From: Palleronia pontilimi
GTDB lineage: Bacteria > Pseudomonadota > Alphaproteobacteria > Rhodobacterales > Rhodobacteraceae
Assembly: GCF_016412875.1 (NCBI RefSeq)
Contig: NZ_JAEKPD010000001.1
Coordinates: 434,001 to 498,000 of the forward strand
DNA length: 64,000 nt
Direction of reading: 5' to 3'
Shown here: one piece after another, positions 26,743 to 37,892 of the stretch
Numbering within the stretch: the stretch's first letter is position 1
Layout of the letters: every line of letters starts with the position of its first letter
Position numbers and translations under genes: made by a program
The notes under the pieces: model-generated
What the model was told of the DNA's origin: nothing
Databases searched by the model: none
The model's input: only the letters and a program-made list of their open reading frames with translations

Positions 26743-29220
26743 ATGAGTGAGAATGACGGCAAAAAGACGCTTGGTGTACGCGGTGGACCGCGTTCGGGTC
26801 AGGTAAAGCAAAGCTTCAGCCACGGCCGGACCAAGAACGTCGTGGTCGAGACGAAGCGCAAGCGCGTGGTGATGCCGAAACCGGCGGCTCCCAAGCCCGA
26901 TAGCGGCGCGGCCAAGCCAGCGCCCGCCGGTGGCGATCCCAAGAAGCGCCCCGCGGGTATTTCGGATGCCGAACTCGAGCGCCGGATGAAGGCCCTTGCG
27001 GCCGCGAAGGCCCGCGAAGGCGAAGAAGCCGCCGAGCGCGAGGCCGAGGAAAAGGCCCGCGCCGAAGAGCGCGAACGCCGCCGCGCCGATCAGGAAGCCA
27101 AGGAACGCGAAGAAAAAGAGCGCGAGGACGCGCTGAAGGCGAAGGCCGACGAAGACGCGCGCCGTCTTCAGGACGAGGCTGACGCGAAGGCCCGCGCCAA
27201 CGCGCCCGCCGCCGATCCGGCCGAGGCCGAGGCCCGCGCGGCCAAGCCGATGAAGGCCGCCCCGACGAAGACACCCGAGCGCGAGCGCGAGAAGGCCAAG
27301 CCGTCCCGCGGTGCCGAGGACAAGCGCCGCTCGGGCAAGCTGACCGTGAACCAGGCGCTACGCGGCGGCGAAGGTGGACGTCAGCGGTCGATGGCGTCGA
27401 TGAAGCGCCAGCAGGATCGTGCCCGCAAGAAGGCCATGGGCCAGCAGCAGGACCGCGAAAAGGTCACGCGCAACGTCAACCTGCCCGAAGCCATCACCGT
27501 CAGCGAGCTGTCCAACCGGATGAGCGAAAAGGTCGCCGATGTCGTCAAGGCGCTGATGCAGAACGGCATCATGGCCACGCAGACACAAACCATCGACGCA
27601 GATACGGCGGAACTGATCATCGAAGAATTCGGCCATAACGTCGTCCGCGTATCCGATTCGGACGTGGAACAGGTCATCGACCAGGTCGAGGACAAGGAAG
27701 AAGACCTGGAGCCGCGCGCCCCGATCATCACCGTCATGGGCCACGTGGACCACGGCAAGACGTCGCTGCTGGACGCCATCCGCAACGCCCGCGTCGTGCA
27801 GGGCGAGGCCGGTGGCATCACCCAGCATATCGGCGCCTACCAGGTGGAAACCAACGGCACCAAGCTGACCTTCCTGGACACGCCCGGCCACGCCGCGTTC
27901 ACGTCCATGCGGGCCCGCGGCGCGCAGGTGACGGATATCGTCATCCTCGTGGTCGCCGCCGACGACGCAGTCATGCCGCAGACGATCGAGGCGATCAGTC
28001 ACGCCAAGGCCGCCGGTGTGCCCATGATCGTCGCCATCAACAAGATCGACCGCCCCGCGGCCGATCCCAACAAGGTGCGCACCGATCTTCTGCAGCACGA
28101 AGTCATCGTCGAACAGATGTCGGGCGACGTGCAGGACGTCGAGGTTTCGGCCACCACGGGCCAGGGCCTGGACGAACTGCTGGAAGCCATCGCGCTGCAG
28201 TCCGAGGTTCTTGAGCTGAAGGCCAACCCCAATCGCGCCGCCCAGGGCGCCGTGATCGAGGCGCAGCTGGACGTGGGCCGCGGTCCCGTGGCCACCGTGT
28301 TGGTCCAGCACGGCACCCTGCGCAAGGGCGACATCTTCGTCGTCGGCGAGCAGTGGGGCAAGGTCCGCGCCATGGAAAACGACCAGGGCGACCGGGTCGA
28401 CGAAGCCGGCCCGTCGGTCCCGGTCGAGGTTCTGGGCCTGAACGGCACGCCCGAAGCGGGCGATGTGCTGAACGTGGTCGAAACCGAAGCCCAGGCGCGC
28501 GAGATCGCGGAATACCGCGAAAAGGCCGCCAAGGACAAACGCGCCGCCGCCGGTGCCGCCGTGACGCTGGACCAGCTGATGGCGAACGCGAAGGCCGACG
28601 AAAGCGTGGCCGAACTGCCCATCCTGGTGAAAGCCGACGTGCAGGGCTCGGCCGAGGCGATCACCCAGGCCATGGAAAAGATCGGCAACGAAGAAGTGCG
28701 CGTGCGCGTGCTGCATTCGGGTGTCGGCGCGATCACCGAATCCGACATCGGCCTGGCCGAAGCGTCGGGGGCGCCGGTCATCGGCTTCAACGTCCGTGCC
28801 AATGCGACCGCGCGGAACGTCGCCAACCAGAAGGGCGTCGAGATCCGGTACTACTCGGTGATCTACGACCTGGTGGACGACGTGAAACAGGCGGCCAGCG
28901 GCCTTCTGTCCGCGGAAGTGCGCGAGAAGTTCATCGGTTACGCCGAGATCCGCGAAGTCTTCAAGGTGTCGAAGGTCGGCAATGTCGCCGGCTGCCTGGT
29001 CACCGAAGGCGTGGCGCGTCGGTCGGCAGGCGTCCGCCTGCTGCGCGACAACGTGGTGATCCACGAAGGCACGCTGAAGACGCTGAAGCGCTTCAAGGAC
29101 GAGGTGGCCGAGGTCCAGTCGGGCCAGGAATGCGGCATGGCCTTCGAGAACTACGAAGACATCCGCCCCGGCGACATCATCGAGATCTTCGAGCGCGAAG
29201 AAGTCGAGCGGAACCTTTAA
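26743..29220 (+). CDS. infB: translation initiation factor IF-2
   Basis: 825 residues. A long charged, Lys/Glu/Ala/Arg-rich N-terminal region (about 60-230, coiled-coil-like) precedes the IF2 N-domain and the GTPase. G-motifs are GHVDHGKTS (from residue 333), DTPGHAAF and NKID; C-terminal domains carry [14 protein letters not shown] and end at [18 protein letters not shown]. Brings fMet-tRNA to the 30S subunit and promotes subunit joining. Fourth gene of the rimP operon, 8 bp after ylxR, closed by a strong bidirectional-looking terminator. Confidence 0.98.
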   Translation: MSENDGKKTLGVRGGPRSGQVKQSFSHGRTKNVVVETKRKRVVMPKPAAPKPDSGAAKPAPAGGDPKKRPAGISDAELERRMKALAAAKAREGEEAAEREAEEKARAEERERRRADQEAKEREEKEREDALKAKADEDARRLQDEADAKARANAPAADPAEAEARAAKPMKAAPTKTPEREREKAKPSRGAEDKRRSGKLTVNQALRGGEGGRQRSMASMKRQQDRARKKAMGQQQDREKVTRNVNLPEAITVSELSNRMSEKVADVVKALMQNGIMATQTQTIDADTAELIIEEFGHNVVRVSDSDVEQVIDQVEDKEEDLEPRAPIITVMGHVDHGKTSLLDAIRNARVVQGEAGGITQHIGAYQVETNGTKLTFLDTPGHAAFTSMRARGAQVTDIVILVVAADDAVMPQTIEAISHAKAAGVPMIVAINKIDRPAADPNKVRTDLLQHEVIVEQMSGDVQDVEVSATTGQGLDELLEAIALQSEVLELKANPNRAAQGAVIEAQLDVGRGPVATVLVQHGTLRKGDIFVVGEQWGKVRAMENDQGDRVDEAGPSVPVEVLGLNGTPEAGDVLNVVETEAQAREIAEYREKAAKDKRAAAGAAVTLDQLMANAKADESVAELPILVKADVQGSAEAITQAMEKIGNEEVRVRVLHSGVGAITESDIGLAEASGAPVIGFNVRANATARNVANQKGVEIRYYSVIYDLVDDVKQAASGLLSAEVREKFIGYAEIREVFKVSKVGNVAGCLVTEGVARRSAGVRLLRDNVVIHEGTLKTLKRFKDEVAEVQSGQECGMAFENYEDIRPGDIIEIFEREEVERNL

Positions 29221-29237
29221 GCCGACCGGCAGACCAA

Positions 29238-29273
29238 CAAAAAGGCCCGCAGAGCGATCTGCGGGCCTTTTGC
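29238..29273. terminator. bidirectional intrinsic terminator between infB and mutT
   Basis: Perfect 14-bp stem AAAAGGCCCGCAGA / TCTGCGGGCCTTTT with a GCGA tetraloop. A-tract on the left and T-tract on the right let it serve both the rightward infB operon and the leftward mutT operon. Confidence 0.93.
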
Positions 29274-29278
29274 GTGGG

Positions 29279-29677
29279 CTAGAGCCAGTCGCGCAGGATC
29301 GGGATCAGCGGCAGATCGGCGGGCGGCATGGGAAAGTCGCGCATGTCGTGCGGGCGCACCCATTTCAGGGTCTGGCCCTCGCGCGCCCGCGGCTGCCCGT
29401 CCCATTTGCGGCAGGCAAACAGCGGCATGATCAGGTGGAAATCGTCGTACCCGTGCGACGCGAAGGTCAGCGGCGCAAGGCACGACTGCCAGGTGTCGAT
29501 GCCCAGCTCTTCGTGCAGCTCGCGGATCAGCGCGGCTTCCGGAGTCTCGCCCGGCTCGACCTTGCCGCCCGGAAATTCCCAAAGGCCCGCCATGGACTTG
29601 CCGGGCGGACGCTGGGCCAAAAGCACCCGCCCGTCCACGTCGATCAGCGCGACGGCCGACACCAGAACGGTTTTCAC
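29279..29677 (-). CDS. mutT: MutT-type 8-oxo-dGTP diphosphatase
   Basis: 132 residues. Nudix box GGKVEPGE...RELHEELGI is intact, preceded by [19 protein letters not shown], the hallmark of MutT-like 8-oxo-(d)GTP hydrolases that prevent A:T to C:G mutations. Start GTG 29677 overlaps the argJ stop (GTGA); an upstream ATG at 29731 would overlap argJ by 58 bp and add non-conserved residues. Third gene of parvulin-argJ-mutT. Confidence 0.92.
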   Translation of the reverse strand: MKTVLVSAVALIDVDGRVLLAQRPPGKSMAGLWEFPGGKVEPGETPEAALIRELHEELGIDTWQSCLAPLTFASHGYDDFHLIMPLFACRKWDGQPRAREGQTLKWVRPHDMRDFPMPPADLPLIPILRDWL

Positions 29678-30891
29678 GAACGGTAATCCGCGTTGATCGT
29701 GATGTATCCGTGGGTCAGGTCGCAGGTCCACACCGTGGCCTTGCCGTCACCCAGCCCCAGATCGACGTCGATCTCGATCTCGTCGCCCTTCATGTGGGCG
29801 GCGCCTGCTTCTTCGGTGTAGCTTTCGGCGACCCAGCCTTTTTCGGCCACCAGCACGTCCCCGAAGCGGATCGACAACTGGTCCCTGTCCGCCGCCGCGC
29901 CGGACTTGCCGACCGCCATGACGATGCGGCCCCAGTTTGGGTCTTCACCGGCGATGGCGGTCTTGACCAGCGGCGAATTGGCGATGGACATGGCGACCTT
30001 GCGCGCGTCCGCGTCGCTGGCGGCCCCCGTCACGGCGACTTCGATGAACTTGGTCGCGCCTTCCCCGTCCCGGACGACCTGGTGCGCGAGATCCAGCATC
30101 AAATCGCCCAACGCGTCCTCGAACGCGCCGCCGCGCTCGGTCACTTCGGGGCCGACATTGGTGGCCGCCATCAGCAGCGTGTCCGAGGTCGACGTGTCGC
30201 TGTCAACGGTGATGCAGTTGAACGTGGCATCCGCCCGGGCCGCGACCATGTCCTGCAACAGCGGCTGGGCGATGGTCGCGTCGGTGAAGATATAGACCAG
30301 CATTGTCGCCATATCGGGCGCGATCATGCCCGATCCCTTGGCGATTCCGGCGATGGTCACGGTTTCGCCCGCGACGTCGACCGTGCGGACCGCGCCCTTG
30401 GGGAAGGTATCGGTCGTCATGATCGCGCGCGCGGCGTCCGGCAGCCCGCCCGGGGCCAGACCGGCCACCAGCCCGTCCAGCGCGGCGGTGATCCGGTCGT
30501 CCGGCAGCCGCTCGCCGATCACACCGGTCGACGACGTGAAGACCCGCGACCCGGGCACGTCGCAAGCCGCGGCGACCGACGCACAGATCCGTGCGACCGA
30601 CGCTTCGCCTGCGCGGCCCGTGAAGGCGTTCGAATTGCCGGAATTCACCAGGATGGCCGCACCCGCGCTGCCATCGCCGCCCAGCTTGGCCTGGCAATCC
30701 AGCACCGGGGCCGAACGGGTGGCCGAGCGCGTGAAGACACCCGCCACGCTGGCGCCGGGATCCAGGACCGCCAGCATCACGTCGGTGCGGTCCTTGTAGC
30801 GCACGCCCGCCTGGGCGGTGGAGATGCGAAGTCCCGCGATTTCCGGCAGTTCCGGAAACCGCTCGGGCGCCAGCGGCGACAGGGTCGGCAT
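29674..30891 (-). CDS. argJ: bifunctional ornithine acetyltransferase / N-acetylglutamate synthase
   Basis: 405 residues. Recycles the acetyl group from N-acetylornithine onto glutamate, and may also use acetyl-CoA. The precursor cleaves itself between Ala and Thr in [10 protein letters not shown] to make alpha and beta chains; that pair is intact. [14 protein letters not shown] and [12 protein letters not shown] line the active site. Starts 3 bp after the parvulin gene's stop and overlaps mutT by 4 bp, so the three are one operon. Confidence 0.96.
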   Translation of the reverse strand: MPTLSPLAPERFPELPEIAGLRISTAQAGVRYKDRTDVMLAVLDPGASVAGVFTRSATRSAPVLDCQAKLGGDGSAGAAILVNSGNSNAFTGRAGEASVARICASVAAACDVPGSRVFTSSTGVIGERLPDDRITAALDGLVAGLAPGGLPDAARAIMTTDTFPKGAVRTVDVAGETVTIAGIAKGSGMIAPDMATMLVYIFTDATIAQPLLQDMVAARADATFNCITVDSDTSTSDTLLMAATNVGPEVTERGGAFEDALGDLMLDLAHQVVRDGEGATKFIEVAVTGAASDADARKVAMSIANSPLVKTAIAGEDPNWGRIVMAVGKSGAAADRDQLSIRFGDVLVAEKGWVAESYTEEAGAAHMKGDEIEIDVDLGLGDGKATVWTCDLTHGYITINADYRS

Positions 30892-30894
30892 CTT

Positions 30895-31728
30895 TTATTG
30901 TCCGATCAGCGAGGCGTCGTTGATCGCCGAGGGGTCGATATCCGTCTCGGGCTGCTCGATCTCGGCGGCGGCGCGGCGCTCGTCGATCAGCGCGGCGATG
31001 CGGCGGTTGACGACTTCCTCGGCGACCTGCTCGCGCACTTCGTCCAGCGAAGGCGCCTCGGTCGTGCGCGTGTCGTTCAGCTTGATGACGTGCCAGCCGA
31101 ACTGCGTCTGAACCGGTCCCGCGATATCGCCCACGGCCATGGCCTGCACGGCTTCGTCGAAGGTGGGCACCATCTGCCCCGGCTTGAACCAACCCAGCGC
31201 ACCGCCCGACGGGCCGGACGGGCCGGTGGATCTCGCTTTCGCCAGATCGGCGAAATCGGCGCCGCCGTCGAGCTCTTCGATGATGGCCTGGGCTTCTTCC
31301 TCGGTCTCGACCAGGATGTGCGAGGCGTCGAATTCGGGCTCGCTTTCGAAATCGGCGAAGATCTCGTTATAGACCTCGGTGATTTCTTCGTTGGTCGCTT
31401 CGGTGGCCGACGCTTCGTCGATGACCGTGCGCGCCTTCAGCGACCGCTCTTCGTTCTCCAGGATCAGGCGCGCGGTGTCGGACAATTCCCGCCCATCGGC
31501 CAGCACCGTCATCGAAATCAGCTGGTCCAGGATCCCGTCGAACAGCTGGGGCGCGGGGACGTCGCCGGCCCGGTCGCCGATCGACTGGCGATAGGCGATC
31601 ATGTGGCCCAGGGTGATGTCGTTGCCGTTCACGGTCGCGACCACGGTGTCGGCATCCTGCGCGGCGGCGGCGCCCGACAGGCCCACGGCCAGGGCGCAGG
31701 CGGCGGTAAGTCCGGAAAGTTTCGACAT
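30895..31728 (-). CDS. periplasmic parvulin-type peptidyl-prolyl isomerase
   Basis: 277 residues. Signal peptide (residues 1-23, ending SGAAAAQ), a helical N-terminal SurA/PrsA-like region ([14 protein letters not shown]-rich helices), then a parvulin domain with [31 protein letters not shown] and [12 protein letters not shown]. It folds or chaperones exported proteins. First gene of the operon with argJ and mutT, divergent from secA, an apt neighbour for an export chaperone. Confidence 0.93.
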   Translation of the reverse strand: MSKLSGLTAACALAVGLSGAAAAQDADTVVATVNGNDITLGHMIAYRQSIGDRAGDVPAPQLFDGILDQLISMTVLADGRELSDTARLILENEERSLKARTVIDEASATEATNEEITEVYNEIFADFESEPEFDASHILVETEEEAQAIIEELDGGADFADLAKARSTGPSGPSGGALGWFKPGQMVPTFDEAVQAMAVGDIAGPVQTQFGWHVIKLNDTRTTEAPSLDEVREQVAEEVVNRRIAALIDERRAAAEIEQPETDIDPSAINDASLIGQ

Positions 31729-31767
31729 GGGATCTTCCTTGATTCACGGGGCGGCGCGGAGCCGCCG

Positions 31768-31795
31768 TTGACACTGTATCGGGTGCCCCTTACAT
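31768..31795 (+). promoter_or_regulatory. candidate secA promoter
   Basis: Perfect -35 TTGACA (31768-31773), 16-bp spacer, weaker -10 TTACAT (31790-31795), about 100 bp before the secA ATG and in the divergent gap with the parvulin gene. Confidence 0.45.
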
Positions 31796-31896
31796 CGCTT
31801 GAAGCCTTGAAAAAGGGGGCGCTTGGCGGCCTGAATACGCGCGCCGACCCGCACGGGCAAGCACGTCCCCCTTACACGATGCCGTCAGGAGAAATT

Positions 31897-34599
31897 ATGC
31901 TGGGTCTTGGAACTGTCGCGAAGAAGGTCTTCGGCACGCCGAACGACCGGAAGATCAAGGCCACGCGCCCCGTGGTCGACCAGATCAACGCGCTCGAAGC
32001 AGAATACGAGGCGATGAGCGACGACGAGATCAAGGCGAAGACCGAAGCCCTGGCCATGCGCGCCACCGGGGGCGAAAGCCTGGATTCGCTGCTGCCCGAA
32101 GCCTTTGCCAATTGCCGCGAGGCCGCGAAGCGCGCGCTTGGCCTGCGCGCCTTCGACGTGCAGCTGATGGGCGGGATCTTCCTGCACGAAGGCAACATCT
32201 CGGAAATGAAGACGGGCGAGGGCAAGACGCTGGTCGCCACCTTCCCGGCTTATCTCAACGCGCTTCTGGGCAGGGGCGTTCACATCGTCACGGTCAACGA
32301 CTACCTGGCCAAGCGCGACAGTGAATGGATGGCCAAGGTTTACAACGCCCTGGGCATGACCTGCGGCGTCGTCTATCCCCAGCAGCCCGACGAGGAAAAG
32401 CGCAGCGCCTATCGCTGCGACGTGACCTATGCCACGAACAACGAGCTGGGCTTCGATTACCTGCGCGACAACATGAAGGCCGAGCTGAAGGATATGTATC
32501 AGCGCGACCACTACTTCGCCATCGTGGACGAGGTGGACAGCATCCTGATCGACGAAGCGCGCACGCCCCTGATCATTTCGGGTCCCGCGCAGGATCGGTC
32601 CGAGCTTTACAAGACCATCGACCAGGTGATCCCGCATCTGAGCGACGAGCACTATTCGCTGGACGAAAAGACCCGCAACGTGACCTACACGGACGAGGGC
32701 AACGAATTCCTGGAGCAGCACCTGCACGAGGCAGGCATCCTGCCCGAAGGGCAGTCGCTCTACGATCCCGAAAGCACGACCATCGTCCACCACGTGAACC
32801 AGGGCCTGCGCGCCCACAAGCTGTTCACGAAGGACAAGGATTACATCATCCGCGACGGCGACGTGGTGCTGATCGACGAATTCACCGGCCGCATGATGGC
32901 GGGTCGCCGCCTGTCGGACGGGCTGCACCAGGCGATCGAGGCCAAGGAAGGCTGCGACATCCAGCCCGAGAACGTGACGCTGGCGCAGGTGACGTTCCAG
33001 AATTACTTCCGGCTTTACGACAAGCTGGCGGGCATGACCGGCACCGCGCTGACCGAGGCCGAGGAATTCCAGGAAATCTACGGTCTTGGCGTGATCGAGG
33101 TGCCAACCAACAAGCCCATCGCCCGTGTCGACGACCACGACGCGGTCTATCGCACCGCGCGCGAGAAATACGAGGCGATCGTCAAGTCCATCGAGAAGTC
33201 GCACGAAAAGCGGCAGCCCGTCCTGGTCGGCACTACGTCCATCGAGAAATCCGAAGCCCTGTCGAAACTGCTGAAAGATGCCGGTCTGCCGCACAACGTG
33301 CTGAACGCGCGACAGCACGAGCAGGAAGCCCAGATCGTCGCCGATGCGGGCAAGCTGGGCGCGATCACCATCGCCACCAACATGGCCGGTCGCGGCACGG
33401 ACATCCAGCTGGGCGGCAATGTCGACATGAAGGTGATGCAGGCGCTGGACGCCGAGCCCGACGCCGACCCCGAGGTGGTCCGCAAGCGGATCGAAAGCGA
33501 AACCGCCGACGAGAAAGAAAAGGTCAAGGAGGTGGGCGGCCTTTACGTGCTGGCCACCGAGCGCCACGAATCGCGCCGGATCGACAACCAGCTGCGCGGC
33601 CGTTCGGGCCGCCAGGGCGATCCGGGCAAGTCATCCTTCTTCCTGTCGCTCGAAGACGACCTGATGCGGATCTTCGGGTCCGAGCGCCTGGAAAACGTGC
33701 TGTCGAAGCTGGGGATGCAGGAGGGCGAAGCCATCGTGCACCCGTGGGTCAACAAGTCGCTGGAAAAGGCGCAGGCGAAGGTCGAAGGGCGCAATTTCGA
33801 CATCCGCAAGCAGCTTCTGAAGTTCGACGACGTGATGAACGACCAGCGCAAGGTGATCTTCGCCCAGCGCCGCGAGATCATGGAAGCCGACGACCTGGGT
33901 GAGATCGCGCAGGACATGCGTCACCAGGTCATCGACGACCTGGTCGACCAGTATATTCCGCCGAAGACCTATGCCGACCAGTGGGACGGCGAGGGGCTGT
34001 ATGTCGCCATCCTTGAAAAGGTCGGCATCGACGTGCCGGTGCTGGCCTGGACCGAAGAGGACGGCGTCGACGACGAGGTGATCCGCGAGCGGCTTTGCGA
34101 TGCGTCGGACGAGTTCATGCAGGCCAAGACCAAGCAATTCGGCCCCGAAAACATGCGCATGATCGAAAAGCAGATCCTGCTGCAGACCATCGACGCCAAG
34201 TGGCGCGAGCATCTGCTGACGCTGGAGCATCTGCGCTCGGTCGTGGGCTTCCGTGGATATGCGCAACGCGACCCGCTGAACGAATACAAGAACGAAGCGT
34301 TCCAGCTGTTCGAGACGATGCTCGACAGCCTGCGCGAGGACGTGACCCAGAAGCTGTCGCAGATTCGGCCGCTGTCCGAGGAAGAGCAGCAGCAGATGAT
34401 CGCGCAGATGCAGGCGCAGCGCGCGGCCTTGCAGAAGGACGCCTCGGCCAGTCCGCCCCAGGGCGAAGCGCAGGCCGAAGCCGCGGCGCCGGGCTTCGTC
34501 GAGACCGACCCCGAGACCTGGGGAAATCCCGGTCGGAACGACAAATGCCCCTGCGGGTCGGGCAAGAAGTTCAAGCATTGCCACGGCCAGCTGACCTGA
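31897..34599 (+). CDS. secA: preprotein translocase ATPase SecA
   Basis: 900 residues. Drives Sec-dependent export. Walker [13 protein letters not shown]-like [31 protein letters not shown] and the helical scaffold are all present; the C-terminal zinc tail [14 protein letters not shown] binds SecB and membranes. ATG 31897 has AGGAG 5 bases upstream. The frame is open far to the left through the complementary strand of argJ and the parvulin gene; that part is not coding. Confidence 0.98.
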   Translation: MLGLGTVAKKVFGTPNDRKIKATRPVVDQINALEAEYEAMSDDEIKAKTEALAMRATGGESLDSLLPEAFANCREAAKRALGLRAFDVQLMGGIFLHEGNISEMKTGEGKTLVATFPAYLNALLGRGVHIVTVNDYLAKRDSEWMAKVYNALGMTCGVVYPQQPDEEKRSAYRCDVTYATNNELGFDYLRDNMKAELKDMYQRDHYFAIVDEVDSILIDEARTPLIISGPAQDRSELYKTIDQVIPHLSDEHYSLDEKTRNVTYTDEGNEFLEQHLHEAGILPEGQSLYDPESTTIVHHVNQGLRAHKLFTKDKDYIIRDGDVVLIDEFTGRMMAGRRLSDGLHQAIEAKEGCDIQPENVTLAQVTFQNYFRLYDKLAGMTGTALTEAEEFQEIYGLGVIEVPTNKPIARVDDHDAVYRTAREKYEAIVKSIEKSHEKRQPVLVGTTSIEKSEALSKLLKDAGLPHNVLNARQHEQEAQIVADAGKLGAITIATNMAGRGTDIQLGGNVDMKVMQALDAEPDADPEVVRKRIESETADEKEKVKEVGGLYVLATERHESRRIDNQLRGRSGRQGDPGKSSFFLSLEDDLMRIFGSERLENVLSKLGMQEGEAIVHPWVNKSLEKAQAKVEGRNFDIRKQLLKFDDVMNDQRKVIFAQRREIMEADDLGEIAQDMRHQVIDDLVDQYIPPKTYADQWDGEGLYVAILEKVGIDVPVLAWTEEDGVDDEVIRERLCDASDEFMQAKTKQFGPENMRMIEKQILLQTIDAKWREHLLTLEHLRSVVGFRGYAQRDPLNEYKNEAFQLFETMLDSLREDVTQKLSQIRPLSEEEQQQMIAQMQAQRAALQKDASASPPQGEAQAEAAAPGFVETDPETWGNPGRNDKCPCGSGKKFKHCHGQLT

Positions 34600-34609
34600 T
34601 GCGCCGCTG

Positions 34610-34641
34610 GGCCTGAGCGCAACAAGCCATGCGCTCGGGCC
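34610..34641 (+). terminator. probable secA terminator without U-tract
   Basis: 11-bp stem GGCCTGAGCGC / GCGCTCGGGCC with one T-G wobble and a 10-base loop, 10 bases after the secA stop. Followed by ATGATTGTGC, not a T-run, so efficiency is uncertain. Confidence 0.5.
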
Positions 34642-34662
34642 ATGATTGTGCACAAATCGCCC

Positions 34663-34679
34663 TAAATGCGCCGCATTTA
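34663..34679. promoter_or_regulatory. operator-like palindrome upstream of the 34.7-kb gene
   Basis: TAAATGC-GCC-GCATTTA, a perfect 7-bp inverted repeat with 3-bp gap in an AT-richer patch, 38 bp before the next start codon. Looks like a dimeric repressor site; no regulator can be named. Confidence 0.4.
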
Positions 34680-34717
34680 AGGGGCCTTTATCCTCTCGGG
34701 GAACAGGGAGGTCTTGC

Positions 34718-35524
34718 ATGCGGCTCTTTTCGGACACGGCGCGAAAGCGCATTCTAAGCCTGTCGCTGATGACGTTGGCCGTCTCGGCCATGTCGTATCT
34801 GACGCAGCCTTCGGCCCACGCGCAGAACACGCTGATCAATCCCGACGCGCGCCATTGCGCGCCGCAGCTGCGCCTGTCGGCGCAACCCGGTGCGATGATC
34901 CAGCTCGACGCCGTGATGCCGTGCCAGACCAACGCGCGGGTCGAGGTGACGCATGGCCCGATGCGCTTCTCGGCGCTGACCGATGGGCAAGGCCGGGTGT
35001 CCGCGATCCTTCCGGCCCTGACCGACACCGCCGAGGTGCGGCTTTCGACTGGGACCACGGTCCTGTCCGGTCGCATCACCGCCCCCGACGCGTCGCGCTT
35101 CACCCGTGTCGCCCTGCAATGGCAGGGGGATGCGCCGTTGCAGATCCACGCGCTCGAGCTTGCATCGGCATACGGGGGCGCGGGCCACATCTGGCTGGGC
35201 GACAGCAAGGCCCCGTTGCGGGCCGTGCGCGACAAGGGTGGCTTCCTGACCGAACTGGGAACGCCCCAAGGATCGGGCTGGCAGGCGCAGGTCTATTCGT
35301 TCCCCGCCGATCCCACCGGCTCCGGTGTCGTGCGCCTGTCGGTCGAAACCGAAGTCACCGCGCACACCTGCGGGCGCGAGATCAGGGGCGAGACGATCCA
35401 GGCCGATTTCGCCGGGCAGCCGCGGGCGATGCCGATGATGCTGCGGCTTCCGGGATGCCAGGCGGTGGGCGAAACTCTCGTGTTGAAAAATCTGCTGCGA
35501 GACCTGAAACTCGCTTTGAAGTGA
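34718..35524 (+). CDS. exported protein of unknown function
   Basis: 268 residues. A long N-region then hydrophobic segment (ILSLSLMTLAVSAMSYL, cleavage near SAHA|Q, about residue 36) indicates export. The mature part is beta-rich and contains four cysteines (HCAPQL, MPCQTN, HTCGRE, LPGCQA) that could pair as two disulfides. A repeated pattern LSAQPGAMIQLDAVMPC and LRLSTGTTVLSGRITAP-like strands suggests two beta-sandwich lobes. No family recognised. GGAGG 7 bases before ATG 34718. Ends 19 bp before the PstS/OmpA fusion gene, so the two exported proteins are probably made together. Confidence 0.8.
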   Translation: MRLFSDTARKRILSLSLMTLAVSAMSYLTQPSAHAQNTLINPDARHCAPQLRLSAQPGAMIQLDAVMPCQTNARVEVTHGPMRFSALTDGQGRVSAILPALTDTAEVRLSTGTTVLSGRITAPDASRFTRVALQWQGDAPLQIHALELASAYGGAGHIWLGDSKAPLRAVRDKGGFLTELGTPQGSGWQAQVYSFPADPTGSGVVRLSVETEVTAHTCGREIRGETIQADFAGQPRAMPMMLRLPGCQAVGETLVLKNLLRDLKLALK

Positions 35525-35543
35525 GGCGCAAACAGGATCCCCC

Positions 35544-37097
35544 ATGTCTTCTTTCCGCGCGGCGATCATCGTCGCGTTTTTCTTTTCTGGCGTCCCGGCA
35601 CTGGCCGACGACGTCACGCTGACGTCGCGCGACGGGTCGCTTTCGCTGGACGGCACGCTTCTGAGCTTTGACGGGGAATTCTATCGCGTGGACACCGAGT
35701 TCGGCGAGCTGACGCTCGACGGGTCGGGCGTGGATTGCGACGGGCCGGGCTGCCCGGACCTGACCGCGTTCGTGGCGAAGCTGCGCGTGTCGGGCAGCGC
35801 ATCGGTGGGCACGGCGCTGTTGCCCGCCTTGCTGGAAACCTTCGCGGTGCGGAACGGCTTTGACGTGCAGCGCGAAGTGACAAGCGACAGGGAATTCACC
35901 TACGAGCTGCGCGAGGCGGGCGAAGACCAGTTGCGCGGCGCCTTCACCTTTTCGCTGTCGACCTCGGACGAGGGCTTCGCGGATCTGATCGCCGACGAGG
36001 CGGACCTGGTGATCTCGCGCCGCGAGATCAGCCGCGACGAGGCGGTCCTGGCGCGGCAGGCGGGTCGCGGTCAGTTGACCGATCCACGGCGCAGCCGGAT
36101 CCTTGCCCTCGACGGGATCGTCCCCGCGGTCGCGATCCAGAACCCGGCCGAAGCGATTTCGATCCAGGACCTGCGGCGCGTCGTGGCGGGTGAAATCGAC
36201 GATTGGTCGGCCCTGGACCAGGAAGCCGGTCCGATCGAGCTGCACATCACGGATCCGGGCTCGGGCCTGTTCCAGGCCTTCCTGCGCAAGGTCATGCGAC
36301 GCTCGGAGCTGACCTTGCCCGCGGGCACGGTGGTGCACGATGACGATGCGTCGCTGGCGGACGCGGTCGCGGAAAATCCGTTTGCGCTGGGCCTGGCCGC
36401 GTTTTCCGAGCTTGGCAACGCGCAGGATCTGGCGCTGGAGGGGCCGTGCGGTGACCGGATCGCGGCCACGGTCTTGAGCCTGAAAAGCGAAGATTACGCG
36501 CTGACGACCCCGATCTTCCTGTATTCGCCCGTGCGCCGCCTGCCGCGACTGGCCCGCGATTTCCTGGCCTATGCCAACTCGCCCGCGGCGCAGCCCGTCA
36601 TTCGGCGCGCGGGCTTCGTCGACCAGTTCCCGCAAGCCATACCGCTGGACGCGCAAGGCCAGCGCTTGGCCAACGCCATCACGCGCGCGGGGGGCGAGGT
36701 GACCCTGTCGGACCTGAAGGCGCTGGTCGCGGCGATGAAAGGGCAGGTGCGGTTGTCGCTGTCGTTCCGCTTCGAAGGGGGATCGACGATCCTGGACGCG
36801 CAAAGCCGCTCGAACGTGGCCCTTCTGGCCGAGGCTTTGGAGCGGGGCGTCTTCGACGATCGCACGTTGACCTTCGCGGGGTTTTCGGACGGGGCGGGAA
36901 GTGCTGCGGCCAATCTGCGGTTGTCCGAGCAGCGCGCGGTGGTGATCCACGATGCGGTGCGCGCGGCGGCACGGACGATTGATCCGTCCCGGATCACGCT
37001 GCGGACCGAAGCCTTCGGCGAGGTGTTGCCCATGGCCTGTGACGAGACCGAGTGGGGCAGCCGCATCAACCGCCGCGTCGAAGTCTGGTTGCGGTGA
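35544..37097 (+). CDS. PstS-like substrate-binding protein fused to OmpA C-terminal domain
   Basis: 517 residues. Signal peptide 1-21 (ending SGVPALA). A small N-terminal beta region with a Cys pair (DCDGPGC) is followed at about 75-345 by a PstS/PBP-like domain (LRVSGSASVGTALLPALLETF; DEADLVISRREI; FLRKVMRRSEL) and at about 395-517 by an OmpA C-terminal peptidoglycan-binding domain (FRFEGGSTILD, LRLSEQRAVVIHDAV, GSRINRRVEVWL). A phosphate-type binding fold tethered to the cell wall is uncommon outside this group. No pst genes are adjacent, so phosphate uptake is not assured. Confidence 0.88.
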   Translation: MSSFRAAIIVAFFFSGVPALADDVTLTSRDGSLSLDGTLLSFDGEFYRVDTEFGELTLDGSGVDCDGPGCPDLTAFVAKLRVSGSASVGTALLPALLETFAVRNGFDVQREVTSDREFTYELREAGEDQLRGAFTFSLSTSDEGFADLIADEADLVISRREISRDEAVLARQAGRGQLTDPRRSRILALDGIVPAVAIQNPAEAISIQDLRRVVAGEIDDWSALDQEAGPIELHITDPGSGLFQAFLRKVMRRSELTLPAGTVVHDDDASLADAVAENPFALGLAAFSELGNAQDLALEGPCGDRIAATVLSLKSEDYALTTPIFLYSPVRRLPRLARDFLAYANSPAAQPVIRRAGFVDQFPQAIPLDAQGQRLANAITRAGGEVTLSDLKALVAAMKGQVRLSLSFRFEGGSTILDAQSRSNVALLAEALERGVFDDRTLTFAGFSDGAGSAAANLRLSEQRAVVIHDAVRAAARTIDPSRITLRTEAFGEVLPMACDETEWGSRINRRVEVWLR

Positions 37098-37100
37098 TCG

Positions 37101-37859
37101 CTAAAGATAGCCCTCGGCCCGGAAACTGAGCTGCGCGCCGCGCCCGATGATCAGGTGATCGTGCAACGTCAGCCCGAGCACGGCACAGGCGTTTCCGATC
37201 TGCGCGGTCATGTCGATATCCGATTGCGACGGCGTGGGGTCGCCGGACGGGTGATTGTGGACCAGGATCAGCGCCTTGGCGTTGACCTCGAGCGCGCGCT
37301 TCACGACCTCGCGCGGATAGACCGGGACGTGATCGACGGTGCCGTGGCCAAGGTCTTCGTCGGCGATGACGGCGTTTTTGGTGTCGAGGAAAGGCACCCG
37401 GAACTGCTCGGTCTCGCGATTGGTCATCGTGACGTGGCAGTAATCCAGCAGCGCCGCCCAATCGCTGACCACAGGGCGGTGCATGACTTTCGAGCGCGCG
37501 ATGCGGTGCGCGACGGTTTCGAACAGCTTCAGCTCGAGCACCACGGCGGGGCCGATATCGGGCACTTTCAGAAGCTGCACCTGGGACGCGGCAAGGATGC
37601 GGCCCAGATCGCCGAAGGTTTCGATCAGGCGGTGGGCCAGGGGTTTCACGTCCCGCCGGGGGATGGCGCGGAACAGGATCAGTTCGAGCAGCTCGTAATC
37701 CGGCATCGACGCCGCCCCGCCCCGCACGAACCGTTCGCGCAGTCGTTCGCGGTGATCGCGCAGATAGGACAGGGTGCGCCCCGGCTCGACCGGGGGGGTG
37801 TCGTCCGGGGCGAACAGCGGCAGATCCGCGTCGACAAGGTTGGTATTCGGCAGACTCAT
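37101..37859 (-). CDS. radC: RadC family JAB1/MPN-domain protein
   Basis: 252 residues. N-terminal helix-hairpin-helix region (ELLELILFRAIPRRDVKPLA, LLKVPDIGPA) and a C-terminal JAMM metalloprotease-like domain with HNHPSGDPTPSQSD and the upstream Glu. Its function is uncertain; the original radiation-repair link is disputed. ATG 37859 is preferred over 37928, which would lie in the dnaJ terminator. It shares strand and order with dnaK-dnaJ but is separated from them by a strong terminator. Confidence 0.93.
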   Translation of the reverse strand: MSLPNTNLVDADLPLFAPDDTPPVEPGRTLSYLRDHRERLRERFVRGGAASMPDYELLELILFRAIPRRDVKPLAHRLIETFGDLGRILAASQVQLLKVPDIGPAVVLELKLFETVAHRIARSKVMHRPVVSDWAALLDYCHVTMTNRETEQFRVPFLDTKNAVIADEDLGHGTVDHVPVYPREVVKRALEVNAKALILVHNHPSGDPTPSQSDIDMTAQIGNACAVLGLTLHDHLIIGRGAQLSFRAEGYL

Positions 37860-37892
37860 GAGTCTACCTAGAGATATTACAGTAAACAAAGG

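Noticed and set aside
29710-31896. Long open frame continuous with secA on the plus strand
   Set aside because: It is the antisense of argJ and the parvulin gene in high-GC DNA; the SecA family start and ribosome site are at 31897.
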